NCBI GenBank assembly: GCA_004154925.1
Contig: QJNS01000007.1
Coordinates: 310,001-374,000, forward strand
Source of the DNA: Monosporascus cannonballus
Lineage: Eukaryota; Ascomycota; Sordariomycetes; Xylariales
Direction: 5' to 3'
DNA length: 64,000 nt
A program made the translations under genes and the position numbers. Below the pieces are notes generated by a model. It was not told the origin of the DNA. It saw only the letters and a program-made list of their open reading frames with translations, and searched no databases. This document shows, in pieces, positions 49,040 through 62,105 of the stretch; position 1 is the stretch's first letter; each line of letters starts with the position of its first letter.

Positions 49040-52000
49040 ACGTTCAAATACGTTAAATAACTTATGATTTAGGCTAATTTATGCTATAAAACCTTGCCAA
49101 AACTTAGATAAAAATATTAAATCTTTATTTGAAATAGTTTTTATTAATAATTTATATATATCAAAAATATATTTTTAAAAAATATATATTTTTGTTCGGC
49201 GTTTATGTCCTTATAATATTATAAGAAATAAGAAAACTTCGTAAATCGATCGATAATTACGAAAATAATATCGTAATTTATTTTTATAATTAACTTAATT
49301 AATATAGGAAATTTGATAATAAAATCGAATATAATTAAACATTATGGTTATTTTATAATTAATAATAATTATAATTTTCCGTATGGTTTATATCGTCGAA
49401 CCTTTACTTTGGCGCAAATATCGTTTTACCGTATAAATTTTTATACCGTTAATTTTATTTTAGGAAATAAATATATACGTTACAACCGTTTTAAGGATTT
49501 ATAAATCCCTAGATATTTATATAACTAATATTTATGTATTTTTCGTATTAAACCTTTCAGGTATTTTTCTAAAATATATTTCTTATTTATTTTTTGGTTT
49601 TCCGCAAAGTTGTAGTTATATTATTAAATCTTTTAATATATATCAAAAGGTATTACCCTTATTATCGTAATTTATCGTAAGCGTAAATATCTTTTTATGG
49701 TAATATCGAAAATTATATAGCTAACTGTAACCAATTTCTTTTTAAAATTTGGTCGTTTACTTAAAGTATTTGCTTTATTATTTTTTAATCTTTTTTTATA
49801 AATAATAACAAAGTTAAAGTTCGCCAATTTTTTCATATAACGAAATTATCGTCTTATAGGTTTTTTGGTTATAATAAATTAAGTAAGATTTTGATAATCC
49901 GTATAAACCTTAATTTAATACAAATTTCCCTTTAAAAATACTTAAATTTTCAAAATACCATAATAATAACCATAAGTTTTTTATCAGGAATACTGTAATT
50001 AAATTCGGTTTTTTTAGCTTTTACGAAAAAAATATAATAAGATATAATTTGCCTTAATTATTTCGTTATTTAATTATTATGCCTAATATATAATCCGAAA
50101 TATCGATTTTTAATTTAATAAAACGGTTTAAATTATATATATAATTATTATTAATTCGTTAATAATTATATTTTTAATATTTTAAAACGGTTTTTTGTTT
50201 TAGGTATTTATTAAAACTTTTTTATATTTTTCGTAAAACTCGTTAAGGATATAAATATTTTACTAAACTTTCGAAGGCATTTCTGATAATAATTAACGAA
50301 TTTAACAAATACCTATATTTTTTTAATTGTCGTTTATATTTGATATTTTATAATTGCAGCGATTTTCTTAAAGTTTATTCTAATATATCTTAAGATAGTA
50401 ATATATTTTAGATATTTTATTTTTTATTAATAAAATTAATTTCTTTCCGTATTAATAAGTAACCTTACCTCCTAACAAGTTCAAAAAGTTTTATAAACGT
50501 ATTTTACATACGCCTTTTCCGTTTTTAAAAAGATAAAAATGTCGTCGAGATAACAAATAAAAAAATATTAAGGTATTTTCGTAATATATAATTAATTATT
50601 CGCTGAAAATTTATTAATACGTTCGTAAGTTTTATTAATATTACTAAATATTTAAAAAAGTTCGTATTTCGTTTTAAAAGTTATTTTTCATTTATAATTC
50701 TTTTTAATTTTAATAAAATTATATTTATTTTTAAAATCAAATATTATAAGCTATTTAATGCCGTAAAATTAATTCTTTATTTCCGTAGTTAAAGATAATA
50801 TTATTTAATTCTTAATAATAATATTATTTAATTATTGATAATTAATTACAAATCCCAATTTTCCATTTTTTTAAATACGAAAAACATAAAGTATCCTATT
50901 AATAATTTTGAAAGTTAAATCCATTCTTTTTGTAACCGATTTTCCAGCTATTCTTTAAAAATACGTAATTTATTTCCTTTAAAGTTATAAATAATGTACA
51001 ACTTTGTTAAAGGTTTTTCTTTAAAATTTATCTTATAATTTTATTCGTTATATTTTAATAATTTTATATTAAGCTCCTTCTTAAACAGCTATTTATATTT
51101 ATAATATTATAACAATACATTAATTAGAGCTTTTAACTTTTAAAGTTATTAATGTTTTAAATCGTTATTGAAATACTTTAATTTCGCTTAAATAATAACA
51201 ATAATATCTAATACTCTTCTTTAATATTTATTCTTTTTTTATATTTTATCCCTTTAGGTAATAAAGTTTTTATCGTATTTTTATCCTTATATTTATCGCT
51301 ATTTTCAATAAAACTTTCAAAGTTTAATTTTCTTTTTTTATCTATTAATAAGATATAAAATATATTTTACTTAATCAATTTTGCTATTAATTAAATTTCC
51401 GTATTAATGTATCCATAATAATTCTAAAATCATATCGTAATTCTAAAATAAAATAATATCGAAATTATTTATTTGGTATCGTTTTTAAATAAAACTTTCG
51501 AAATAATTAATTTCGTATATAATTTTTCCGTTATTATAAGTAAATTTCTAATTTTCGGTATTCGTTATTATATAAAGTTTTAATTTATATCTTTATAATA
51601 ATTTAAATTTATTAATTATATTTGGGATAATATAATTTCCGCCTAAAGCTTTATAACTTATTATTATAATATATTACTACTTTCAAATTCGTATATCCAA
51701 AGTAATAAAGTTATTAACGTTTTTTATCGTCGTCTTTAAAACCTTTTTTAAAATTTCTTTTAATTTCTTTAAATTTCGTTATCTTCCGGCTTTTTTACAA
51801 AGAACCTTTTTCTTTTAATTCCTATTCGAATTTATCGAACTTTATTTATATTCCTTCGTTTAATATATCAAATTATTATATATTTTATTATTTTCGGCGT
51901 AGTATTTCTTCGAATTATATTAATTAATTTTATTTTCGTTATAATTTCTTTCCTTACCCAATAAATTATTTTTTATAATTATAATTATATTTTATTATAT

Positions 52001-54539
52001 ATCGTCCTAATTATGGTTCTAAAAATATTTTATAAATTAATATATTTTTTCCTTAATAATATTTCTTTCGTAAAGATCTATAATAAATACTAATTAAACC
52101 TAAAAATTTGCAATACTTTTCTGGTAATATTTTTCCATTATATACTAAATTAAGTCCTTTTCCGTTTAATAATTATATTATCCATAATAATAAAAAATGC
52201 TTTCTTATAGGTATTACTTTTTTTCGAATTAAAGTTTTATTTCAGCTAATTATTAAGTATTTTTTGCAGTTATAAATCGAAAATATTAATATTAATACAT
52301 ATTATTTTTATTATTTCTGGTACGGTTTCGAAAATTAAATCCTTTATAATATATGCAAATGATTCGTTTGTAAATATATTATTTCATTTTTCGTAATCGG
52401 GATATTCTCGTCGTCGACAATATATGGCGTATATTTTGCCATATTAATGAAAAATTTCAAAATAAACTTTTTTTATTTAATTTTGATATTCACATAATTA
52501 TCCTTATAATATTTTTTAGTATGTTCGCAATACTTATTAAATTAGCTGCCTGGCTTTTGGTATTTCTTATTGAACCTTTTATTACGATAATTTTAATTAA
52601 ACCATTTACCGTAAAAAACCTAATATAGATTTAAGTTAAATTATGTTATTAAAATTATCTTTATTTTTTTAATTTTTTTAAATTATTTCTTAAATATAAG
52701 TGTTTAATCGTTTTAATAGAAGTTTTTAAATACCTCATATTATATTACCTTATATCCTATTTCATTACAATTATAATAATTAATTTAGCTTTAATCCTTT
52801 TTATAAATAACTTTTAATTTTATAAATCTTAATTTTATACCGTAAAAAATGTTATTACGTTAGGAAATGTTAATATTAAACATATATTAGGAATTGTTAT
52901 TATTTTTTTCTTAATACCTTTAATATATTTTATGTACTTTTAATCGTGAATCTTATTTATTTTAACGATATAATCCGACAATTAATTAAGCTACTTAAAT
53001 GTAAAAAACCTTTTTTATATTTTTTTAAGCCGTCGAAAATCTTAGTTATTAATCCTTTTTATCTCCAATTTAACTTAATTACTAATTAAATTAACGTATT
53101 ACCATTATTAAATGCCGATTCCTTTTAACTTAATTACTAGATTTATATTTCGGCTTTTATTTTTTTATTTATTTTTCCGAAAACCTTCGTTAATATTTAT
53201 TCCAATTATTCGTAATTGCTATAAATTCGTACCACTTTTGGGTTTCGTTTATTAATTAACAAAATAACGTATTCCCTTATAATCGATTTAAACCAAATAA
53301 CGGCATTTCTGGCAAATTATTTAATTACGAACTTTATTCGTATAATAGACATAACGAAACAAATAAAAAAATACTCAAAATATATTCGGCACTGAATTAA
53401 AAATAATTATAATTTAATCGAAATTTTATCAAAAAGTTTTAGCTTAAGAAGCTTAAAAACCTTTTTTAATTTCTTATTAAAGTTTAACTGGATAACCTAA
53501 CTTATTTAAAAAGGTTTCCCGATTTCGGAAACTTTTTTTTTTACTTTAAATTTCTTATAAGTTATTTAAAAAGAAATCATAAAATCGTTATTATCTTTCT
53601 TAAATTGAAAAATACGTTTACTTATAATATCTAGACGTCGCAAAACTTCTTCGCAAATAAAATAAGGTTTTTTTTATTTCTCGGATTCCATTTTAATATC
53701 CGGGTAATTAAAAACCTAATAAATAAGCTATTCGAAATATTTGCTAATAACCATAATATCGGCAATATTACTTAAAATTTAATAATATTACTAAATAAAA
53801 ACTTATAATATATAACGATTAAAAAACTTAACCAATTATTAAACCTTAATTATACGGGTTTATATTAAGAGAAATATGGTAAAAATCTAAATAATAAATA
53901 CAATAATCGTATTATATTTCATAATATTAAAAGTACCTTAAATAATAATATTATATTATAAATTAAAACTATCTAAATTATAAAAATATTTAATATATAT
54001 ATTTTCATAAATTAATTAAATTTTTATTAGATCTCGATATTATTACAGATCCAATATTATTGGATTCGGTTAATTCTATATAGATTTACTTGGATCTTAA
54101 CGCCAAAAGAGATCCAAATTACGTAACCCTTTTATGTAGGTCCAATCGTCTTTATGGCCCGATCTTGGGTTGGGTCGTAATACTTAGTACTTAATTAAAT
54201 GGAAAAAGCACTCAAATTCCGAAAAATACCTAGGAACCTGCCAAAAACCTTATTAGCGCCTAGCATTTATTAAAAAACTTTTACCAGCGATGGCGGAACC
54301 ACCCGAAATAATGGCATTCCAGTTCATAAAATCCAAGGAAAGGAGCCCTTAGTCCACCGTATTCTAATTAATAACGTCCACCTTATCTAAAGCCTGTACC
54401 CCGATTACAGATTCTCATTCCAAATAAACAAAATCGTTGAACTTGTCCAATAACTAAAAGGCCCGGTTAACAAATTTAACACCTTTAGATTAATAATATT
54501 AACGTTATCGCCGTATACGAAATAATCGCGCAAAAATTT

Positions 54540-54800
54540 CGGTTAACGCTTTTTCCGCCATTAACTCCTTTTTTTTAATCGACGAGTTTCGGCAACACAA
54601 CGATTAATTATGGATATAGGAATTCCGTTTCCATTACAGAAACGCCCTTTACGTACGTATTCCTTATAACGCGATACTTTTTTCATTATTTGATAATTAA
54701 GGTATAGGGAAAAAATAAAATATAACGATGAAACGATTAAGCTTAATTAATTAAAATAATTCGCTAAATAGTTTTACGGGAACAAAATTTTAGAACGCGG
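54540..54800 (-). pseudogene. Antisense frame of gypsy 1
   Basis: On the strand opposite to gypsy 1 pol, between the chromodomain and the 3' LTR. The reading K-K-V-S-R-Y-K-E-Y-V-R-K-G-R-F, then I-N-R-C-V-A-E-T-R-R-L-K-K, then A-R-L-F-R-I-R-R aligns residue by residue with 62570-62887, and similarity continues past the first stop (Q-A-L-D/N-K-V-D/N-V-I). Start not defined; broken upstream by RIP stops. Confidence 0.6.
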
Positions 54801-54882
54801 GAAGCCAAAATAAAAAGAAAATAAAAAAATACTTACGTAAAAAAAAAGTCTTAAAAGCAAGATTTAGAAAAAGTGAAAATCG

Positions 54883-55252
54883 TATTACGACCTAACGGGC
54901 TACGGCCTCCAAGAAACGGTTTTTAACGAACAAGCCAAAAAAAGATAACGGGTTAAGCTATGTAATGGATTACCAACTCACTGGTGGTAAGCTAGCGAGC
55001 CGGATTACCAATTAATTAGTGGTAAGCCAGTGAGCCAATATAGATATATACCCTTATTACTTCCATAGTTTAGATAATACCAGCTTATAACCACTTAACA
55101 ATAATAATTGTTTGCAATATAATTCTCTCACCTTTGGTATTAAGCGACGTAATATATTACTATATCCATTACTTAAAATCCCACGATATTCCTACTAACA
55201 TAAACCTGTACAACTAAGGTTTAATAGTTGGTTAAACCGCCTAGCCGTCACA
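54883..55252 (+). repeat. 3' LTR of gypsy 1
   Basis: 370 bp, from TATTACGACC (RIP form of TGTTACGACC) to GCCGTCACA. It carries two tandem copies of a roughly 33-bp unit (GGATTACCAAC...GGTAAGC) where the 5' LTR has one, which accounts for the length difference. Confidence 0.85.
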
Positions 55253-55563
55253 TAACTGGGTCCCTTATTTCGTTCAGGACATTGTTTAAATTTGACAAAC
55301 CCCCGTAAGAATAGAATACCTTGATCAGGGAGGTCGAAAGCGTCCCACAGTTCCAGTTCGAACCTTCCCAGAGCGTATCCCAGGAAGATTGTGTTCGCGG
55401 GAGGGCACTGCCAGCGGTCTGCGTTGGCCTAAAAATGACTACGTAAAGCGCGGCGAACAACATGAAGACGACGAGCGCGACTTTCACCCAGCCCAGGAAG
55501 TTCTGAATGCGAATCCCGGCCTTGTACCACACCTCATGGATGGTGGTAATGACTGTGAGCAGC

Positions 55564-55804
55564 TGTGAGACCCTGACATCACACACAGAAGCATATAACT
55601 GAAGAAAAGTGTATTAACAGGTTGCCTTGACCTCTTGAAGGTCCTAGCTAGAATGTGAGGGTAGCGAACTCTCCTTTTATACACGTAAATACAACTGTAG
55701 CTAAGAGGAAAAGATACCGGGGGTGCATAAAGTAGCCTCGTTTCAGTAGGTGATCAAACTAAGCCAAGGCTTAGCTATTTGATCGACTTCAGCTGGGTCT
55801 GACA
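55564..55804. mobile_element. 241-bp element in the permease exon
   Basis: Starts TGTGAGACCC and ends GGGTCTGACA, a 9-of-10 inverted match. It is flanked by GCAGC (55559-55563) and GCAGT (55805-55809). Removing the element and one flank copy rejoins permease codons reading L-A-L-A-L-L-T-V-I-T, as expected for the family. It is a diverged relative of 30415-30620 and 36007-36387. Ends and duplication length suggest a solo LTR. Confidence 0.85.
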
Positions 55805-56333
55805 GCAGTGCCAAGGCAAGGAACTTCTTAGAGGCTTCGCTAGCCTCGACCTGAAATGCGTAGTGGACATATTGGCTGAAGATGATGCAGTTGCTGGCAG
55901 TGAAGCCGAGGAGCACAGCCTGAACCGCAACCATCGTCGACGCAAGGAACCTCGGTCTAGGGTACGTAAATTCGAGGTACACCTTATCGCCACCAGAACG
56001 AGGGAGCATGCATCCGTACTCCAGGGAAACGGCAAGTCCGCAAGCAGCGACGACAGCGCCCAAAACCCATAGCGAAAGGGTCAGCCCAACGCTACCAACT
56101 GATTTTAGGATGACGCCCGGGACAGCAAAGATGCCACTGCCGACGACACCGGAGAAGGCTATGATGTATGCGCTCCCCCAACCTATGTTCCGACCAAGGA
56201 CGGACTGTTCGGGGAATGCGTCGTCTTCGAGTCGTCCATGTCGCGGATGCGCCCCGGGACCGCTATCATGCGACGATGAGTAGGATTCTGAATCGGTTGC
56301 TAGTAATGGCCGTTGCTCTTGCTCGGAAGTCAT

Positions 56334-56629
56334 GCCTTCATGTTTTAGTATTCTTCCTTGATGCTCCCGGGGCGGCACGGGCGCTGGGGGACCCACTCTG
56401 AAGGCTTTTCTATTGTCGTTGTCGGGCTATGGACAGAAGAGCCATGATGCTGGCTGCCCTCTTCACTCCAGGGATGGGCCTTGGTTGACGTGATTTCACA
56501 CTGTCTACAAGGTGCATAGTCTCCGTGGTTTGGCGTGATTATGAATATGAGCGGAAAATGTAGAAAGTTGATATGATTGCGTGCGGCAAATGTGTGTCAT
56601 CCGCGGCCGAAGTAGGGCACGCCATATCC
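56334..56629 (-). promoter_or_regulatory. Upstream region of the broken permease gene
   Basis: Normal-composition DNA upstream of the permease start. The frame is open for 21 codons above the chosen ATG but has no further ATG. No clear TATA element. Confidence 0.4.
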
Positions 56630-56671
56630 CACCCTAGGATTTGCACTACCCACCCTAGGATTTGCACTACC
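56630..56671. repeat. Perfect 21-bp tandem duplication
   Basis: CACCCTAGGATTTGCACTACC occurs twice head to tail (56630-56650 and 56651-56671), then runs into CACCCACCC. Confidence 0.9.
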
Positions 56672-56835
56672 CACCCACCCACGCTAAAATTTCCTACCAC
56701 GGGTATCCGTGGGTGGGTAACAATTTACGTAGGTGGTTAACAGGGGCGCGTGGGTAAAATGAAAGTACCCACGGACTAACCACCTGTAAATACCCAAAGT
56801 CTAAAATAGTTAACCATCCGTAAGTACCCATTTAA
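56660..56835. repeat. Cluster of TACCCAC/GTGGGTA motifs, possible hAT end
   Basis: At least eight TACCCA/GTGGGT words in both orientations in 175 bp (for example CGTGGGTGGGTAAC and AGTACCCACGG). Dense subterminal repeats in both orientations are typical of hAT transposon ends. The AT-rich DNA to the right (56,840-57,113) would be the interior, cut by gypsy 4. No transposase was recognised, so the family is an inference. Confidence 0.4.
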
Positions 56836-57113
56836 AAAATTAAATATTTACTATATAAACACAATATAAATTGTACGCTACGAAAATAAAAGGCTTACGT
56901 AATTTAAAGTTATATCTTATTAAATGCTTTTTTAAATGTTAATTCCTAAATCAAAACGCTTAATTGCTATATTTAAAGCGAATTATTATCCCTATAAAAC
57001 TAACCGTAATACCATACCGTATTAATCTATGTACTAATAACGTACTTAAACCGTCTAATTACTATGCCTCGGCCTAACCACTAATAACAAAGGTAATACC
57101 GTATGTTATGACC

Positions 57114-57487
57114 CAGCCAAGGGAGGGTCTCGGAAACGGTCACTTGGTGACCGAAACAGGACCTAAGCGGGTCGAAATCACGTGACATGGATCCGGAATG
57201 ATCTAAGGGATCCAACGAGATCCATGCAGTTATCCGATATGAATCCGGAATAATCCAAGAAATCCAACGGGATCTATGAAAAGATAAATACGTTATTATG
57301 TCCATAATTTAAATAATTTCAGTTTGCAATATTTATTAATATTAACCGTTTATAATACGCTTTTTCGCCCTTAATAATAAAAAACGTAACTAAGTTACCT
57401 TATTATTATAAAGTCCTATAATACTATGATTAATATAAACCCGTACGACTAAGATTTAATAGTTGGTTAAACCTTTTAACCATTATA
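57114..57487 (+). repeat. 5' LTR of gypsy 4
   Basis: 374 bp. The first 150 or so bases are rich in GGATCC-like words (several AATCCGGAATAATCC-type repeats) and differ from other LTRs here; the remainder is the shared R/U5 type (CCCGTACGACTAAG...GGTTAAACC). Confidence 0.85.
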
Positions 57488-60400
57488 CGTTATAAGCTTT
57501 TGTTTAATAATACCGTTAAACTTTGAACAATATCGCCAACATTATGTTTACCAGTAAGTAGCCCGAATAGCCCATTTACCAAATCCCTAACTACCCGGAC
57601 ATTAGAATGGAATCCGAGAAGAAAAAAGAAAAACCTTACTGTTTTCGCAAAGAAGTTTTTCGATATTTAAATCCCATAAACGAACGCATTATCCAGTTTA
57701 AGAAAAATAATAACGACTTTACGATACCCCTTTAAGTAACTTTCGAGAATCTTAAGAAAAAAAAACTCCCGAAACCGAAAAACCTTTTCGAATAAATTAA
57801 ATTATTTAATTAAATTTTATTAAGGAATTAAAAAATGTTTTTAAATTTCTTAAACTAAAACGTTTCGACAGAATTTTAAGGAAGTTATAATTATTCCTAA
57901 CTTAATACTGAATATATTTTATGTATTTTTTTATTCGATTAATTACGTTTATTATATAAATTAAAATCGCAATTAAACAATTTACGGAAAGTACGGTTAT
58001 TAGGTTTAAGCCCGTTATAAAAGAATACGTTACTTTATTAATCGAAAAACGAAAGCTAAAATTAATATGAATTTATAACGATTATAAATAATTAAAACAA
58101 ATATTAACGAAATTTTTCGAAATGATAAACAAAATAATAAAAGCCGAAATATAAATCCAGCAATTACGATAAAAGGGATTTATATCTAATTATAGCAATA
58201 TGTTAATTTAATTAACTTCGAAATTAAATTAAGGATAAATAATATTTATTCCTAAGTTTTTCGACGGCCTGAAAAAAGAAATATAAAAAAGCTTTTTAAG
58301 TTTATTCGGCCTATATATTTAGCAGATAATATCCTTATAACAGTTAAAATTAATAACCGATAATACGTTTGGCGTATTAAAAATATTAAAGGAAAAAATA
58401 ATAATGAACCTTAATACATAATTAACAACAGCGTTTTTTAACGCAATAACATTTTTTACGGCACAGAATTAAAACTTATAGAATTAAAAGCTACTTATAA
58501 AAAGGATTAAAAACAAATCAAATATTATAATTATAATAAAATAAGGCATAAAATAATATAATATAAGGTGCCTAAAAAACGCTGCTAAAATAACTGGAAA
58601 TCTATACCTAAACAATAGTTTAAAAAAACTTAAAAAATAAAGGTAAACCTATTAATATAATTCGACTTAAATACGTACCAGGTCTTTTATAATAAAAGGT
58701 CAAATAAGGACCATTATAATAAGAAATTCGGCAAAAAACATAAAAAACTAAAAAGCTAGCTTAATAAGTATTGCGAATATAACAAAAGATATTATAAGGA
58801 TAATTATACGAATATTTGGATTAAACAGAAAAAGTCTTTTCTGAAACTTTTAATTAATACGGCAAAATACATACCATATATTATCGATAACGAGTATATC
58901 CATATTACGAAAAATAAAAATAATATATTTACGGACGAATTATCCGTATATATTATAAAGGAATCGACTTTCCGAACCGTACCGAACATAATAAAAATAA
59001 TAAATAATAATATCGATATTTTCGATTTATAGCCTTAGGAAATATTTAATAATTGGCCGAAATATAAAGTTAACCCGAAAAAAATAATACCTATAAAAAA
59101 AGCTTTTTTATTATTATTAGTAATATAATTACAAAACGGAAAAAGAGAGAATTTAATATATATGGAAAAATATTACTAGAAGAGTATTATGGATCTTTAT
59201 TTTTAATTAATATTTATGATGAATCTTTACGAAAAAAAAGTTATTAAGGAAGAAATACGATAATTTATAAGCGATTTTTGGAACAATAATTAAAAAAACG
59301 CGTAATAAAATGTAATCGTAAACATAAGAAAATAATTTATTTAATAAGAAAACAAATTATAACAAAATTAAAAATAATTAATAAAATTCGAAAGAATAAC
59401 ACGCCGGCAATAATAATGAATATAGCAACTCAATGCGCTAAACGAAAAAACAAATATAAAATTCGATAAATTGGAATAAAAATTGAAAGAAAAAAGTAAC
59501 TTATAAAAACATTGCAAAATAACGAGATCTAGGAAAATTAAAAAGAATTTTTAAAAAAGGATTTAAACGCGACGATGAAAGCCATTAATAACTTTATTAT
59601 TTTGGACATATAAATCGGAACGTATTAATATATTATAACAATGGATTGCGAGATTCCGGGTGAAAATTATATTATACCGGATATTATCAATAAGTTTAAA
59701 ACTGTTATTGAAATATAAGTTAGAACCTTATATAACGACAAATACTGAAAATCAGAATTTTATTTACGATAACGGAAAAAGTATATGCGAAACTAATTAT
59801 TTCGAGATTTTGGTATAAGGGTAATATTTCATAATTCATTTTAATATCGTTTTATTTGGAAACTATAATATGATTTTAGGATTATTATAAATATGCTAAT
59901 ACGAAATTTTAATTAATAATAGGACTGGCCAAATAAGATTCGCCATGTACCTTATTAATAAAAAAAATTAAAATCTTAATATTTAATCGATAATAATAAC
60001 AAATACAAACATAAAGATACGATAAAAGCCTTATTACCTAAAGGAATAAGATATAAGAAAGAAAATAGATACGAAAAAAAATACGCTATATCGTTATTAT
60101 TTTGAAAGCAAAATTAAAGTAAGTAACTAACGATTTAAAATAATTATAACTTTAAAAATTAGAAACTCTAATTAATATGCTACCATAATACCATAGATAT
60201 AAGCAATTTTTCAAAAAGAAATTCGATACGAAATTATTAAAATATAACAAATAAAATTACAAGATAAGTTTTAAAACAGGATTTTCGACGAGGTTTTGTC
60301 TTATTTATATTTTTAGCGGAAATAAATTTAATACTTTTAAATAATACCTGGAAGATCGATTATAAAAAGAATGGATTTGATTTTCGAAGTTATTAACAGA

Positions 60401-62105
60401 ATATCCGATATTCTTTGTATTAAGAAAAACGGAAAATTACGACTTGTAATTAATTATTAATAATTGAACGATAAAACGGTTAAGGATTAAATATTATTAC
60501 CTTTAAATACGGAAGTAAAAAACCGATTTTACAGAATTAAATAATTTAATGTATTCGATTTTAAAAATAAATATAACATTATTAAGACTAAAAAGGTATA
60601 CAAATAAAAAATAGTTTTTAGGACGAAATACAAATTATTTAAGTATTTGGTTACGTTAATAGGACTTTAGAACATATTAATAACTTTCTAACGGATAATT
60701 AATTACCTATAACGAAAATACCTTCATATTTTCGATATTTGCTATTTTGCCGATATTTCTATTTTTTTAGAAATGGAAAGAATATGCCTAAAATACGTTT
60801 ATAAGGTTTTTTAAGTTTTATAGGACGTAAAACTATTTGTTAATACAGAAAAAAGTTAATTTTAAAAAAATGAAATGGAATATTTGGTACTATAATTACC
60901 CCAGGATATATTAGGATAAACCCCCCAAAAATCGCTATAATTATTAGAATAACAAACGCTAATTACGATTAAGGAATTATAGGTGTTCTTTGGATTCGTT
61001 AATTACTATAAGAAATTTATTCGAAATTTTAATAAAATAGTTATACCTTTAACGAACCTTATAAAAAGATAAAAAAATTCAAATAAACACCAAATATGAA
61101 AAAAGCATTTAAAGATATTATGAATGCGATTACTAGCGAACTAATGTTAATTATGTACGATTTAAATCGCCCCGTTAAATTAAAAACTAATATTTCGAAT
61201 TTCGCGGTAAACGTAATAATTAAATAACGAAATAATTAAGGCAAATTGTACGTTATTACATTTTTTCCATACAAATTAAAACGAGCCGAACTTAATTACG
61301 GCCTCTTAAATAAGGAATTTATGGCTATTATTATAGCATTTCGAAAATTCAGGTATTTCCTAAAAGAAAATTCGTATTAAGTTAAAACTTATACGGATTA
61401 TCAAAATCTTACCCGATTTACTATAACCAAAAAGTTTACAAGATAATAACTTCGTTATATAAAGGATTTAGCGAATTTCGATTTCGTTAGTATTTATAGG
61501 AAAGGCTTAAAAAATATCAAAGGAAATACCTTAAGCAGGCGACTAAACCTGAAAAAGATTGTTTAAGGTTAGCTATATAATTTTTTAATACCATCATAAA
61601 AGCATATTTACGCTTACGACAGATTACGATAATTCGGGCAATACCTTTTAATAGGCATTAAAAAATCTAATAATACAATAACGGTTTTCCAGAAAATTAG
61701 AGAACGGATAAGATACAAATTCCAGAAAAATATTAAAAGGATTTAGTACGAAATATATACAAATATCAGTTATACAGATATCCAGGGATCCACAAAAACT
61801 TAGAAGGGTTTTAATGCATATATTCCTTTTTTAGAATAAGATTAACGGAAAAAGAAATTATACGGCAATATAATACTTTTACCAAAACGAAAATATAAAA
61901 ATATAAGCCATATAGAGAATTACAGCTATTACCAATTACAAAACGACTATGGTATTTAGTTATATTCGACGTTGTTACCAAACCTCTTATATCAAAAAAT
62001 CCAGTTACGGAAATACATTATGACAGCATTTTCGTTATCGTCGATCGATTCACAAAGTTTTTCTATTTTTTGCTATACTATAAAGATATAAGCGCCGAAC
62101 AAATA
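57114..62105 (+). mobile_element. Gypsy chromovirus 4, truncated by gypsy 5
   Basis: The 5' LTR is 57114-57487 (TGTTATGACC to CATTATA, RIP form of CGTCACA). Plus-strand gag-pol follows with stops: reverse transcriptase at about 60,420-61,020, RNase H at about 61,080-61,560, integrase up to 62,105, where it is interrupted by the minus-strand gypsy 5 at a place equivalent to 46,490 of gypsy 1. The rest and the 3' LTR lie beyond the window. The left flank is CCGTA. Confidence 0.82.

Larger units (their letters stand above)
47290..54182 (-). mobile_element. Gypsy chromovirus 2, nested in gypsy 1
   Basis: Direct 372-bp LTRs (47290-47661 and 53811-54182) are bordered by CTTAG at 47285-47289 and 54183-54187, a perfect 5-bp duplication. 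The length is 6893 bp and orientation is minus. A reverse transcriptase can be followed on the minus strand near 50,600-50,900 and a chromodomain-like stretch near 48,290-48,390. It is the most RIP-degraded element of the nest. An antisense frame lies at about 47,700-48,140. Confidence 0.88.
41239..55252 (+). mobile_element. Gypsy chromovirus 1, inserted in the permease gene
   Basis: 5' LTR 41239-41706 and 3' LTR 54883-55252, bordered by TGACT (41234-41238) and TAACT (55253-55257), one C-to-T change apart. Permease codons for ...D-P-V and R-T-L-K... lie on the two sides, so the insertion point is exact. Three nested insertions are inside: a 124-bp element (41515-41638), a miniature solo LTR (45308-45450) and a minus-strand gypsy (47290-54182). 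Subtracting them leaves about 6.8 kb, equal to the sister elements. Confidence 0.9.
36388..56333 (-). pseudogene. Amino-acid permease (methionine/L-type APC family) split by three insertions
   Basis: Four minus-strand pieces join into one transporter: 56333-55805 (start MTSEQEQRPLL, then RNIGWGSAYIIAFSGVVGSG, first membrane helices), 55563-55253 (IQNFLGWVKVAL to NEIRDPV), 41238-41182 (R-T-L-K-P-V then L-I-T-A-L-I) and 36907-36388 (YLLANIAYF, then an apparent intron with CTAAC near 36,683, then FGTPMGG to PFKPWLPA). These resemble fungal high-affinity methionine/L-type permeases of the APC superfamily. Each junction is an element with a target duplication: 241-bp element (GCAGC/GCAGT), gypsy (TGACT/TAACT), pogo (TA). 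The last 50-80 residues are missing beyond 36388. The pieces are not RIP-altered and keep open frames. The gene cannot give a functional permease in this state. Confidence 0.9.
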
